Shown here in pieces: positions 11,691-22,934 of a DNA stretch of 64,000 bases (position 1 is the stretch's first letter; every line of letters begins with the position of its first letter). This DNA comes from Haliotis asinina. Taxonomy: Eukaryota; Mollusca; Gastropoda; Lepetellida; Haliotidae. The position numbers were made by a program, and so were the translations under genes. Location: NCBI RefSeq assembly GCF_037392515.1, contig NC_090280.1:28587118-28651117 (forward strand), written 5' to 3'. The notes beneath the pieces are model-generated. The model made no database searches and was not told where the DNA came from. It saw only the letters and a program-made list of their open reading frames with translations.

Positions 11691-11921
11691 TCATTGCAGG
11701 TTTGGCATCAAGTTTGAGATGTGAAGAAATTTGCAATAAATCTGATTTCCTCAACTGACTATTTGTCTCAGAGTCAGGGGACAATGTAAACTTCTCAAGT
11801 TCAAAGACCATTTTGCTGGTTCCACAATTTAACTTGTTGCAAAATTGCAGAAATTTGGAATATATTTTCACAAATGGTCTCAAATGTCAAATGAATTCTA
11901 TCCCAGGCGAGCCCCCAAATG
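11691..11921 (-). mobile_element. LTR retrotransposon leader with primer-binding site and gag start (fossil), right part
   Basis: Four bases inside the LTR edge, the minus strand reads TGGGGGCTCGCCTGGGA (11917 down to 11901), resembling a primer-binding site for a proline-type tRNA. The leader and start of a gag region follow down to 11691, where the LINE insertion interrupts it. It continues at 5589 and below. Broken. Confidence 0.7.
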
Positions 11922-12445
11922 TGTTACAGTTAAGAATTTACCATGACAAACGATGTAAGAAATCCCCTTGTGAACCAGCAAAACAGAACAAAGACAAGTC
12001 ATAAACGTTCAAACTGTATTATTATGCAACGAGAGCAAGGTATACAAAGTCGCAAGTCAATTTCATAATGCTGATTACAAATACAATTCAAAAGAGACAA
12101 AATCTAAGTCACTGGGTCATAAGATATATATATAATAACAAACTCACCAAAGTCTTGGTGTGAGAGAGAAAAGCAATGCAGAATGTAACCACAGCGATCG
12201 GTGTGACAGCAGATAATGTAGATTCAGGCGTTGACGGATGCATTCATATAAGTCTCCCGGAAGTAAACACATAGAAAACTAAAACAGATAAATTCCAGAA
12301 AACAAGAATCCTAAAAGTGTTGACTAGCTATTAAAACGAAATGTGACCCATCATAATTATTATTCAAAACACTTAGTGTTGTGAACAAATGATAATTATT
12401 ACTTAATTAATAACAAAAATATACAGAAATTACATACTGGTAACA
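11922..12445 (-). mobile_element. long terminal repeat of a Gypsy-type element (fossil)
   Basis: About 524 bp bounded by TGTTAC at 11922 and GTAACA at 12445, with a primer-binding site just outside on the left. It is the 5' LTR of a minus-strand element. The right flank CTCA (12446-12449) resumes LINE sequence. The same LTR edge and LINE junction appear at 3995-4000, which suggests a 4-5 bp target duplication of CTCA. The matching LTR at the far end is not in the window. The element is old: it was already present before the 5590-11690 LINE arrived. Confidence 0.7.
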
Positions 12446-13806
12446 CTCATAAGGACCCAAAGTTATCTGTAAATGGCACCCTATGAAAGTTGTAAAGGAG
12501 GCCAAATTTAATTTTCCTCTCTCATTTAACATTCTTACCACACATTAAACCCTTAAAGCTAAATCCCCGAAGACACTAGATTAAACCATTTATTTCTTCT
12601 GCCGGCCTTGAGCTGAACGTATATCGCCTTCCCGTGTTCTTTCTTCTCCTCCTTGGCAGTTGGTTAGGCCACAAGTTGAGCTAACATTAACATCATTTAT
12701 AAAATCAGAAACAAATGACTTACAATATAAACAAGAATATCATCAATTAAAACATAAATATAGCAATTACAAACCTTTCTTTACAGATGGATCCAAGGAT
12801 GGTGGCGCAGTGGCTTGTGCCGCTGTCATCGGATCCATAACAATATCTTCTAAGCTACCGGATAGCAGCTCTATTTTCACAGCTGAAGCTAACGCCATAT
12901 TAACAGCTCTTAAATACATTCAAAGACACCCTAAACATAAACAGTATATAATCTGTTCCGACTCTCTTTCTTGCCTTCAGCCTATTGAAAGTATATCTTG
13001 TAAAGATCCACTTTTAATTGAAATTATTGAATTGTATAATGATCTTGCTACTGACCAGTACGACATCGTCTTCTGTTGGTTACCCAGTCATGTAGGCATC
13101 TGGTAACGCAATGTCCGATCTTGCTGCTGTTTTTGCTTGACTGTGTTGAATTCTGCATCACAAGGGATAAGTAATTTACTGTTAAAACAATTAAGGATCG
13201 TTTTACCAACTTTAGTTCTCATTTAATTATTGTTTTTAAAAAAATGATATTGATTTTTTGGTTGAATTTTGAATAATATGTTCTGTAAATAGAAGTATGT
13301 TAATGATTGGTAGTTTAGATTAGTAGCTTGAATTTTTAGTGGCTGTACCCTCAAAGGGGGTTGAAGTATTATAAAATCATTGTCCTCCTGTAGCGTAAGT
13401 CCCACAACATTCGATGTAAATTAAAACTTCCCACTGTTCTTAGTCGCAGTATATGTGTATTTTTAATTTTTGGCTAGATGTGTCTAAACTGAGGGCATGA
13501 TGTAAATCCACTTTGGGTCCATGCAGGTAGCAAAGGTACTGTAAATGCCCATGGTCCCTAGTATGGTGATCTGTCTTCAGTTGTTGGCAATCTATAGCCT
13601 GATTTTATATTGTATTGTCCGAATAGTGTTATTAGTTTCAACTTTCCACGCTAGTATTAATTCAATTTGTGATATTCTAGTTGTTTTATTGTCCTTCGTT
13701 GACAGGTTTTTATAGTAGACCTATATTACATTTCAGTATTAAATGTCCTCGTCACGACATGGCTGAGATATTGCCGATGTGACGTTAAATATTAACTCAC
13801 TCACTC
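12446..13806 (+). mobile_element. I-group LINE 3' fragment, internally deleted
   Basis: The fragment begins at the AAGGACCC point of ORF2 (RT thumb), directly beside the LTR. An internal deletion then jumps to the RNase H region: 12660-13106 encodes FFTDGSKDGGAVACAAV, TAEANAILTALK and CWLPSHVGI. The ORF2 C-terminus is mostly lost after 13110. The 3' UTR and tail end at 13806 with a short ACTC repeat. The many frame breaks mark an old copy. Confidence 0.88.
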
Positions 13807-14859
13807 TGTCTGATAACATTGATAAACTCACCCAAACACAACCACCTTCAGGAACAACATGAAAAGTATGTGACATGAATGTGCTCTACATTTCACACAT
13901 GCTGTCTGATCGGTTAAAACCTACCTGTAATCACTGCTCTAATACAACAAGCGGGTCCTACCTTCATATCTTAGGGATGATCATGCCCATCTTTGCATGA
14001 TAATGCCCGAAAAGAGTTGGTAATGATCAAGAACATCACACATACGGACTGGCATGCAAGGTCACGTAATCCCATTCAACATTCTTGGCATATTACTTAA
14101 GTCATGTTTACGTCTAGATCTTCATCCTGAGACTCTGGGTGAACACGTTACAGAGAGAATGACAGAACATTCTACAACAGCATATCTAAAGGCTTGTTTA
14201 GTCAATGCACTTCTTCACTGTCCAAAACTGGGTTTAACTTCAATGTTAGCATGTTGCATTACTGTTTCATGGGTAAATGCTTTTGATGATTTGTAAGTCA
14301 ATTATTGCTCAAAACCATTTCCTTTCATTCAGTTAACCGTATGCACAAATGTTTCACCTTCCTATTGTACCATTCCATGATTTGCAATTTCAATAAATAA
14401 AACTGTAATGAGACTAACAAATTGGGGGGCTTAACTCATTTTTTACCGTTAATAGTTTCTCACTAGTGAACATTACAGAAGAGACAAAGCAGAAATCCAG
14501 GCTAATTTAGTCGTGTTTTCTGAAGCCGAGCGATAAGAAACGTTGAGGCGCCCAAAGTATAACTTTTCCACACCGTGCATTTGCAACGTTGTTGTCACGT
14601 GTTGAGATTACGTTGCACAGTGACGTGATGTTAACGTAGTCAGAAAAAATGGAAACTAAGTCACTCATATTTGTGCAAAGAAAATGACAAACATTTAGGT
14701 TAACATTTATTACTTATTTTTTCCTTTTTTAATTGTCTTTTTTTGTAAAGAATTCTGTCATTTTGGAGTATCCTGAATCCAAAACACACTGCTCGCATGT
14801 TCGTACAGTTTTGCCTTCCAAACTTGTTAGTGGCTGCAGTATTAAAATCTGGTATTTTG
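13807..14859. other. non-genic stretch
   Basis: No gene or element is recognised. The 80-residue open frame at 14054-14296 has no clear domain or signal and is probably chance. Confidence 0.45.
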
Positions 14860-15620
14860 TGATTTGAATTATGGCTAATCACCAGCGACTGACGATATTG
14901 TGTAAATACACTGTATGTCCCATTGGTCCCTAGTGCGACAATGCTCATTTGGTCAGTGACGACTCATAGGTATATTGCCAGAGTGTCCCCTCTGTCTATT
15001 ACGTAACAATCACATTCTGGGGCCACTACGTGACAAGTCGTTGAGAAGATGTGAATGTAGGGACCACTCTGGGACAACTTGTTAGTTAGTTGCGTGTGTT
15101 TATCCTTTCTGTATTTTGCTAGTAGACTTCCATGGCTCTGAATGGATATGACTTGTTGTGTCCTTCTTGTGGTGAGGATGTATTGATGTGTACTAATATG
15201 TAAATGTGAAGCCATGAATAGTGTAAACGTACCGTTTGTTTTTTTTTCATCAGAGCCCTTTCAAAGCATCCCCCCCCCCACCCGCCCTTTAATTAGCCTA
15301 ACACACTTGCTAATTAAGCTGATTAGATTAAAAGGGGTCAGTGTGGGAACACCTAAGTGTTCGAGGGCCACACCGGGAATACATCGACCCATAGCATGGT
15401 TTTATATTGCTTCGTTTTCAATAGTTAAGTCACTTTAGATTTAATCACTAGTTTTGAATTTATATCTGTGATAGTCTAGTTGTTTTCTGTCCTTCGTTGA
15501 CAGGTATTAATAGTTTACTTTAAATCACTCGACTTGATTTAGTCACGATATGGCTAACACGGTGCCTATGTCTTACTCACGCACTCACTCACTCACTCAC
15601 TCACTCACGCACTCACTCAC
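14860..15620 (+). mobile_element. diverged LINE 3' UTR, split by about 450 bp
   Basis: 14860-14945 resembles the 3' UTR block of the LINE family (ATGGCTAATC through CATTGGTCCCTAGTGCG). The next expected block appears only at 15393-15620 (CATGGTTTTATATTG, TGTCCTTCGTTGACAGG, CACGATATGGCTAACACGG, ACTC tail). The intervening 14946-15392 is foreign; its nature is unclear, and no terminal repeats were identified. ORF2 is absent, so this is a short 5'-truncated insertion. Confidence 0.65.
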
Positions 15621-15902
15621 CCAACCTTTGATGAAGAATCACAATCATCATGGAATATCTAGAATTTACAATTCCCTGACGCTAATACAGCTGGGCCATA
15701 CAACTCTTGTTACGTAGGTAATAAATGCCGAACATCCATGCTGTTAGCACAGTTGGGACCATTCTGAGATGTCTGTTTCTGGGATAAATCCTGAAGTGCT
15801 TCCTATTTTATTTGAAGGTCATTAAGTTCAAAATAGCCTGATCAGAACAAATGTTTAAAAATGTTTTTGTCTTAAGCATTTGTTCACATATGACACAGAG
15901 TG

Positions 15903-16374
15903 CATTCAACATGGATCGTCCTCCCTGTACGGCCCCTCAACAATGCATTCAACATGGATCGTCCTCCCTGTACGGCCCCTCAACACTGCATTCAACATGG
16001 ATCGTCCTCCCTGTACGGCCCCTCAACACTGCAATCAACATAGATCGTCCTCTCTGCACGGCCCCTCAACACTGCATTCAACATGGATCGTCCTCCCTGT
16101 ACGGCCCCTCAACAATGCATTCAACATAGATCGTCCTCTCTGTACGGCCCCTCAACACTGCATTCAACATGGATCGTCCTCCCTGTACGGCCCCTCAACA
16201 ATGCATTCAACATAGATCGTCCTCCCTGTACGTCCCCTCAACAATGCATTCAACATAGATCGTCCTCTCTGTACGGCCCCTCAACACTGCATTCAACATA
16301 GATCGTCCTCTCTGTACGGCCCCTCAACAATGCATTCAACATAGATCGTCCTCCCTGTACGTCCCCTCAACATC
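15903..16374 (-). repeat. 43-bp minisatellite, 11 units, derived from the ankyrin gene 3' end
   Basis: Units begin every 43 bases: the core ATGGATCG or ATAGATCG occurs at 15911, 15954, 15997 and so on to 16341. Read on the minus strand, each unit corresponds to the 43 bases spanning the last codons (PYREDDPC), the stop and a few 3' bases of ankyrin gene A (around 22930-22973). Because 43 is not a multiple of three, the array yields repetitive false open frames. It directly follows an ankyrin remnant (16389-16490). Confidence 0.92.
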
Positions 16375-16388
16375 GTCCATCCCCCTCC

Positions 16389-16490
16389 ATCGTCGCGTGG
16401 AAACATTCTTCAGTATGAGTAAATTTCCTCCTCCACAAGCCATATCTAAAATATTATCACCAGCATCATTCGTAGTTTTTGCTTGTTTTG
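16389..16490 (-). pseudogene. ankyrin-gene 3' remnant (third paralogue)
   Basis: The minus strand reads NDAGDNILDMACGGGNLLIL followed by KNVSTR, closely matching the C-terminal ankyrin repeat of genes A and B (NDAGDNILNLACDG, KYVS). Sequence further upstream is unrelated to the ankyrin exon and instead resembles the flank downstream of gene B (54228-54300), so the remnant is truncated. The expected final codons are replaced by the minisatellite. It probably arose by partial tandem duplication of the gene 3' end. Confidence 0.75.
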
Positions 16491-16572
16491 TCAAGGATAG
16501 TCACATTTTAATACTTACGAGATAGTTTACATATACATGTGATCATCTAGTAGTATCTTGCTGTTTTGCCGA

Positions 16573-17151
16573 GGCACCCGTGGCGAGCCACCTCCTCGTG
16601 GTGGGTGCTGGGTAACGCTAAGAGCTCGCCGACACCCCCGTTGTGGACCCGGGGGGATATTTGGTCCACCAACCCGTTTGCCGTGGGTTGCGGCCCTGTG
16701 TCGGTGGAGGAGGGGATCCTGGTGGTTGAGGTCAATAGGGGCCTGCAACCGTGTTCCTATTGCCTAACACACCACTTTGGCCCTGACTTCACCTAGACGG
16801 GTGGTTGAATGGGCCCGGTTCAACCAATCGGCTGGTCACGCCAAGCCCTGAGCATTACAATATGAAATGTTAAAAAATTGGAAATTGTATCTTTTTAAGT
16901 CTTGGCGAATTTTTGGATCTTCTTCATTTCAACTATACACTTTCATGTTTTTGCCTAGAGTCGTATGCCCAGAAGGCGGTGGCTCATGGGTCAATCTGGT
17001 GGAATGATTACACTTTTAATTTTTCTGCTGGAGTATATCATCCGGGTATCCTTGGTGCTGCAAACTGGAGATCCGTTTGTTTTTAGCATTGTCCTTGTGA
17101 TACTCCGTGGTGGGTGGGGAGCTCGGATGATGAAACAATTATAAGCTCACT
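16573..17151 (+). promoter_or_regulatory. LINE 5' UTR (copy 2)
   Basis: This matches the 5590-6193 leader, closely over the first 290 bases. It likely contains the internal promoter. The block ending GTGGTGGGTGGGGAGCTCGG sits about 25 bases before the ORF1 ATG, as in other copies. Confidence 0.6.
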
Positions 17152-18420
17152 ATGGCTTACCAAACTCCCTCCAAAAAGACCAAGCGACAACTTGACAACG
17201 ACAATGAAGAGAATGAATCCACTGTACCAGACAATTGGCCACGTTTCCTTGTTCTTGACACTGTTTACAAGACTCCACTCAAGTTGAATCCTTTCATTAT
17301 TTCTAAGGGGATATATGGCGTTGCGGGTGACGTTAAGAACATCAAGCGCTTGCGTTCAGGCTCCCTACTGATTGAATGTCATCGAAAACAGCAGGCCTCC
17401 AACCTATTGACACTGCAAACTTTGGCTAGCATTCCTGTTTCAGTCACTGCCCATAGAACCTTGAAGACTTCTAAAGGCATCATAAGAGACAGAGACCATT
17501 TGTTAGCTGACATGTCGGAGCTGGACATTGCGTCTGAAATGAAAGATCAAGGTGTGACATATGTCCGACGATTTACTACCCGGAAAAACAACGAATTGAT
17601 GAACACAAACACTTACCTCTTCTCATTCTCATCTCCAACTCTCCCCAAGTCTGTTAAAGTGGGATACTGTAATATTGCAGTTGCAGTCTACATCCCAAAT
17701 CCGTTGAGGTGTTTTCGATGCCAAAAATATGGTCATGGAGTTAACACCTGCACACAGCCAGTGACATGCGCTCATTGTAGCGAGACATCTCATGTAACGG
17801 AAGACTGCACTAGCACTTTCAAAAAATGCACGAATTGTTCAGGCAATCATTCATCGTTTTCCAAAGAATGTAAAATATGGCAAAAGCAAATGGAAATAAA
17901 CAAAGTAAAATTCACTCAAAACGTTAGCTTTGCTGATGCTAAAAAGATTGTGGAATCAACCATACCTAATGCAACGTATGCATCAGTGGTCAGAGTACCT
18001 TCTGAAACCATGCCTAAAGTTTCAACTTCATCGATTGTGTGTCAAACAGACCTGACTTGGGTTAAAACCGATTACCCGAAACTTTCCACGCCTGAACAAT
18101 CTACTCAGACTTCAGAAACAAATGTGAACGCCCGTGTGCTTTCTACAGTTCAGTCTGAAGAACAACGATTGTCACAATCTACAGAACAGACTCCTTCTGA
18201 AACAAATTCAAAGTCTAAAAGTACTGTCAAACCGAGAACAGATAATGGGAAAAAGACTGGTAGACCACCCAAGGGTTCAGATAATCGCATAAAATTCTTC
18301 AATATATATGGTTCACTCGAGGACATGGATGTGTCAGAAAACATCCACCACAGGGCACAGAGCTTGTCTCCCTCCAAGAAAGTGAGGGGTAGATCCCCAA
18401 TCAATCCACCAAAAAGATAA
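17152..18420 (+). CDS. LINE ORF1, gag-like protein (copy 2)
   Basis: This is a 422-residue intact frame starting MAYQTPSKKTKRQ, the same start style as the copies at 36660 and 51256. The N-terminal block (NWPRFLVLD, KLNPFIISKGIYGVAGDVKNI, LLIEC) is followed by CCHC-type knuckles at about residues 185-240 (CFRCQKYGHGVNTC, CAHCSETSHVTEDC, CTNCSGNHSSFSKEC). A long Ser/Thr/Gln-rich tail follows and ends with LEDMDVSEN. The protein is expected to coat element RNA. The stop TAA at 18418-18420 overlaps the ORF2 ATG by one base. Confidence 0.94.
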   Translation: MAYQTPSKKTKRQLDNDNEENESTVPDNWPRFLVLDTVYKTPLKLNPFIISKGIYGVAGDVKNIKRLRSGSLLIECHRKQQASNLLTLQTLASIPVSVTAHRTLKTSKGIIRDRDHLLADMSELDIASEMKDQGVTYVRRFTTRKNNELMNTNTYLFSFSSPTLPKSVKVGYCNIAVAVYIPNPLRCFRCQKYGHGVNTCTQPVTCAHCSETSHVTEDCTSTFKKCTNCSGNHSSFSKECKIWQKQMEINKVKFTQNVSFADAKKIVESTIPNATYASVVRVPSETMPKVSTSSIVCQTDLTWVKTDYPKLSTPEQSTQTSETNVNARVLSTVQSEEQRLSQSTEQTPSETNSKSKSTVKPRTDNGKKTGRPPKGSDNRIKFFNIYGSLEDMDVSENIHHRAQSLSPSKKVRGRSPINPPKR

Positions 18421-21400
18421 TGTATTCCAAACATATAGTACAGTGGAACTGTAGAGGACTGAAGACTAATTATAATGAGTTACATCTATTAGTCCAAGAT
18501 CTGGCACCATCATCGTTCTGTCTGCAGGAAACTCATCTGAAACAGACAGATACTTTCCATTTACGTCAGTACGATGCCTATCATTATTTCTCACCTTCGG
18601 GTGAAAGGGCCACTGGTGGGTCCTCAATCCTTGTTAAGCAGAATGTTATCCACAGCCATATACCACTTACAACTAATCTCCAAGCAGTTGCAGTGAGACT
18701 CACACTTCATGTTGTCCTTACATTATGCTCACTCTATATTCCGCCTTCTTCAACACTTCACCTGACTGATCTGCAAGCTCTCTATGATCAACTTCCGAAA
18801 CCTTGCATTATAATGGGTGATCTTAATGGTCACAATCCACTCTGGGGTGGTACAAATACTAACACTAAAGGTAAAATACTGGAAGATTTCATCTCAAATA
18901 ATGACCTGTGCATTTTTAATGATGATTCAAGCACTTATCTACATCCTGCAACAGGCACCTACTCTTCCCTAGATTTGTCTCTAGCAGACTCTAATCTACT
19001 TAATGAATTTGATTGGTCCGTTCACAACGATCTCTGTGGAAGTGATCATTTTCCAACGATATTATCTGCATCTTCTCCGACTGATTCTTCATCTTATACA
19101 AGATGGAATTTTTCCAAAGCGGATTGGTCCTCATTTCAAACTCAATGCACATCTCAACTAAGACCTGAATGTTTCAGTGATATTGCTGATCCTATTCAGG
19201 TATTTTCTGACGTTTTAAACGTAATTGCTGATGACTGCATACCAAGATCCTCTACAACTCCACATGTACGAAAGCCATGGTTTACGACAGTAAAAGTGCT
19301 AGAAAAGCAAGGAAAAAGGCAGAGAAATATTTCCGCCATCACCCAACTGTCCATAATTTAAACAGATTTAAAATACTGAATGCAAAGGCGCGTCGTACCT
19401 TTAAACAAAGTAAGCGACAATCTTGGAGGAACTATATCTCCAAAATTAATTCGCGCACGCCAATGTCCAAAGTATGGAACATGGTTCAAAGAATTAAAGG
19501 CAAAGGTTCAAAATCTGCCGTTCACCATCTCAAAGATGGTGATAATCTAATTACTGACAAATGTCAAATTGCAAATAAAATTGGCGAAACTCTTGCCAAA
19601 AATTCTTCATCAGAAAATTACGTCCCTGAGTTTCAGAGATACCAGAAACAACAGGAGAAGATAAAACTTAAATTTGAATCAGATAACGGTGAAGACTATA
19701 ATGAAGTGTATTCATTACATGAGCTATATACTGCTCTTGAGCAAGCTCATGACACAGCAGCGGGTGATGACAATATTCATTATCAGCTGCTGAAACACTT
19801 ACCTGAACCATGTCTGGTTACACTTTTGGATACATTTGACAAAATATGGACATCTGGAAACTTTCCTCCTTCATGGCGTAATGCCATTGTGGTCCCAATA
19901 CCCAAACCTGGTAAGGATCCTACTGATCCTTCCAATTACAGACCGATATCTTTAACCAGCTGTGTCTGTAAAACCATGGGGCGAATGGTAAATAACAGAT
20001 TAATTTGGTATCTGGAAACCAATAACCTCATTACAAATATTCAATGTGGTTTTCGGAAGAATAGAAGTACTATTGATCATCTGGTACGTTTAGAATCCTT
20101 CGTTAAAAATGCTATAGTCAATAAACAACATGCTATGTCGATTTTCTTTGATCTCGAGAAAGCTTATGACACGACATGGAAGCATGGTATTTTGAAGGAT
20201 TTACATGACTTTGGGTTGAGAGGCCGTTTGCCTCTTTTTATATCACAGTTTTTAAATGACAGACAATTTCAAGTCCGAGTGGGTTCTACCCTGTCTGACC
20301 ATTATAATCAGGATCAGGGTGTTCCACAAGGCAGTATTTTGTCTGTCACTTTATTTAGTATTAAGATCAACAGTTTATCCAAGGTTTTAAACGATTCGAT
20401 TGACGGATCACTTTTTGTGGATGATTTTAATATTTCTTGTCGTGGTAAAAATATGCATACTATTGAACGGCAATTACAGTTGTGTTTAAATAAAATAAAG
20501 AAATGGTGTCTTGAAAACGGCTTTAAATTTTCTAAATCAAAAACTAATTGTATACATTTTTGTAGAAAATATAAGCCGCATAAGGACCCAGAATTATCTT
20601 TAAATGGCACCCCTATCAAAGTTGTAAAGGAGGCCAAGTTCCTGGGTTTAATTTTCGACTCTCATTTAACATTCTTACCGCATATTAAATCCCTTAAAGC
20701 TAAATGCCTGAAGGCACTAGATTTGTTAAAAGTTGTTTCAAATTCAAAGTGGGGAGGGGATCAAGCTACCCTCCTCCACTTATACAGATCATTAGTACGG
20801 TCTAAACTTGATTATGGCTCCATCGTATATGGTGGAGCCTGTAAAAGCAACCTGAAACTTCTTGATTCTATCCACCACCAAGGTCTAAGACTTTGTCTTG
20901 GGTCCTTCAGAACCTCACCTGTTGACAGTCTCTACGTTGAGGCTGATGAACTTTCTCTTACACAACGCCGTATTAAATTGTCCTTACAATACATTACTAA
21001 ATTACACTCTAATGAATCTAACCCTGCATATAACTGTGTGTTCAATCCACTGTATGAGGATTTGTACGACAAGAAGTCTTCTCTTGCTCCACCTCTTGGG
21101 CTCAGAATTAAACCCTTTCTTTCTTCAGCCGGCATTGAGCTGGAAAATATAGCTCCCTCCCGTCTTCTTTCTTCTCCTCCTTGGCAGATGGTTAGGCCAC
21201 AAGTTGACCTAACATTAACTACATTTAAAAAATCAGAAACTAATGAATTACAGTATAAACAAGAATATAATCAATTGAAACATAAATATAGCAATTATAA
21301 ACCCATATTTACAGATGGGTCCAAGGATGGTGGAGCAGTGGCCTGCGCTACTGTCATTGGATGCAGAACAATATCTTTTAGATTACCAAATAATAGCTCT

Positions 21401-22102
21401 ATTTTTACAGCAGAAGCTAACGCCATACTAACGGCTCTCAAATACATACAAAGACACCCTAAACATAAACAGTATATAATCTATTCCGACTCTCTTTCTT
21501 GCCTTCAGGCTATTAAAAATATTTCTTGTAAACATCCACTTTTAATAGAAATTATTGAACTGTACAATAATCTTGCTACTGGCCAGTGCGACATCGTCTT
21601 TTGTTGGTTGCCTAGTCACGTTGGCATTTCTGGTAACACAATGGCTGATCTTGCTGTCAAGGCAGCACTCAACAAATCTGTGACACCACTTCTTATTCCA
21701 TACTCAGATTATAAAGCTACAATAAGATCTTATATCCGTGATCTGATGCAGAAGAAGTGGGACACTCAAGTAGGTATAAATAAATTACATGAAATAAAAC
21801 CTTATATCGGTTATACTTACTTGGGTTGTCAGTCAAGATTTGAGGAGGTCATTATGCGACGATGTCGCATTGGCCATACGAGGTATACTCACGGTTATCT
21901 ATTAAAAGGTGAAGATCCTCCGTTTTGTATCCCTTGTGATGAAAGAATCACAGTCAAGCATGTCCTGCTTGACTGTGTTGAATATTCCATCACAAGGGAT
22001 AAATATTTTAATTCACAAACTTTGAAGGATCTTTTTAATAATGTTAGCTCCCATTTAATTCTTGCATTTTTAAAAGACTTAGATTTGCTAAATGAATTGT
22101 AA
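18420..22102 (+). pseudogene. LINE ORF2: endonuclease, RT, RNase H (copy 2, one frame break)
   Basis: ORF2 opens at an ATG overlapping the ORF1 stop (TAATG). Endonuclease motifs are QWNCRGL, QETHL, GDLNGHNPLWGG and GSDHFPT. RT motifs are NYRPISLTSC, QCGFRKNRSTIDHL, FFDLEKAYDTTW, VPQGSILSVT and FVDD. RNase H shows FTDGSKDGGAVA, TAEANAILTALK, YSDSLSCLQAI and WLPSHVGISGNTMAD. A C-terminal Cys-rich domain contains CIPCDERITVKHVLLDC. The first frame ends at 19361 and the rest is open from 19277 to 22102 (941 residues). The two are separated by a 4-nt deficit near 19288, relative to copy 1, between endonuclease and RT. No other damage is visible. Confidence 0.95.
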
Positions 22103-22640
22103 ATAGATAAATATTTTATTCTTGGAAGTTTGAATTAGTAACTTAAAGTGTTAGTGGCTGTATCCTCGAGGGAGGTTAAAGCACTGTAAAATTATTGTCC
22201 TCCTGAGAGGGTACGTAAGTCCAAAAACATTTAAAGTACATCAAAATATTCCACTGTTTCTAATCGTAGAATGCGTGTCCTTTTAATTTATGGCTAGATT
22301 TTCTGAATTGCTAACGGCTGAAGGGATGATGTAAATCCAGCTAGTGTCCATGCAGGAAGCAAATGTACTGTAAGTCCCCATGGTCCCTAGCATGGTGATC
22401 TACCTTCTGTCGTTGGTGATATATAGCCCGTGTTTTATATTGTGTTGTCCTAATAGTGATCTTAGTTTTAACTTTCAAGACTAGTTTTAAATCGTAACTG
22501 TGATATTCTGGTTGTTTTACTGTCCTTTGCTGACAGGTTTATTTAAGAAATATATATCATCCATTTCAGTGTTACATGTTCTCGTCACGATATGGCTGAA
22601 ATATTGCCGATGTGACGTTAGGTATTAACTCACTCACTCA
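22103..22640 (+). other. LINE 3' UTR and ACTC tail (copy 2)
   Basis: Same block order as copy 1, with GGGATGATGTAAATCCAGC, CCATGGTCCCTAGCATGG, TGTCCTTTGCTGACAGG, and the terminal block GATATGGCTGAAATATTGCC followed by ACTC repeats ending at 22640. Confidence 0.87.
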
Positions 22641-22934
22641 CTGTTTTGCCGACATGACAGGTAGAACGACCCGCGTTATCGTATGTAGATTGTAAAAGTC
22701 TGTAACACGAATGTACTGAAGTAGAATAATTAAAAACAGAATGGACATCCTTTAGTATATATGTTAAATTTGACTTTAATGAAAGCGATTAAATTACGAC
22801 AATTTATGGGGAAACTTCCAGATTGTCTGAGCAGGTATAATAAGAACCCATTTGACACCTTTGGCATCCGTTGGTGAGAGATCAGCTCCTTTCCCCATTA
22901 TCAAAGATTTCTTTACGTGTAACAAAAACTGCAT

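Larger units (their letters stand above)
16573..22640 (+). mobile_element. I-group LINE, near full length and freshest (copy 2)
   Basis: A 6,068-bp insertion flanked by the perfect 12-bp duplication CTGTTTTGCCGA (16561-16572 and 22641-22652). It has the 5' end GGCACCCGTGG, a 579-bp 5' UTR, intact ORF1, ORF2 with a single frame break, a 3' UTR and an ACTC tail. It inserted about 290 bp downstream of the gene A stop, in a flank that is duplicated beside gene B (54228-54345), where no LINE is present. It is the best candidate in the window for a recently active copy. Confidence 0.96.

Noticed and set aside
15560-15620. CRISPR-like or telomere-like short repeat array
   Set aside because: The ACTC repeat has no spacers and is the LINE tail microsatellite in an animal genome.
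15851-16301. Three overlapping open frames of 72-111 residues with repeating MDRPPCTAPQ
   Set aside because: They are produced by the 43-bp minisatellite, which cycles through all frames on the antisense strand of the ankyrin remnant.
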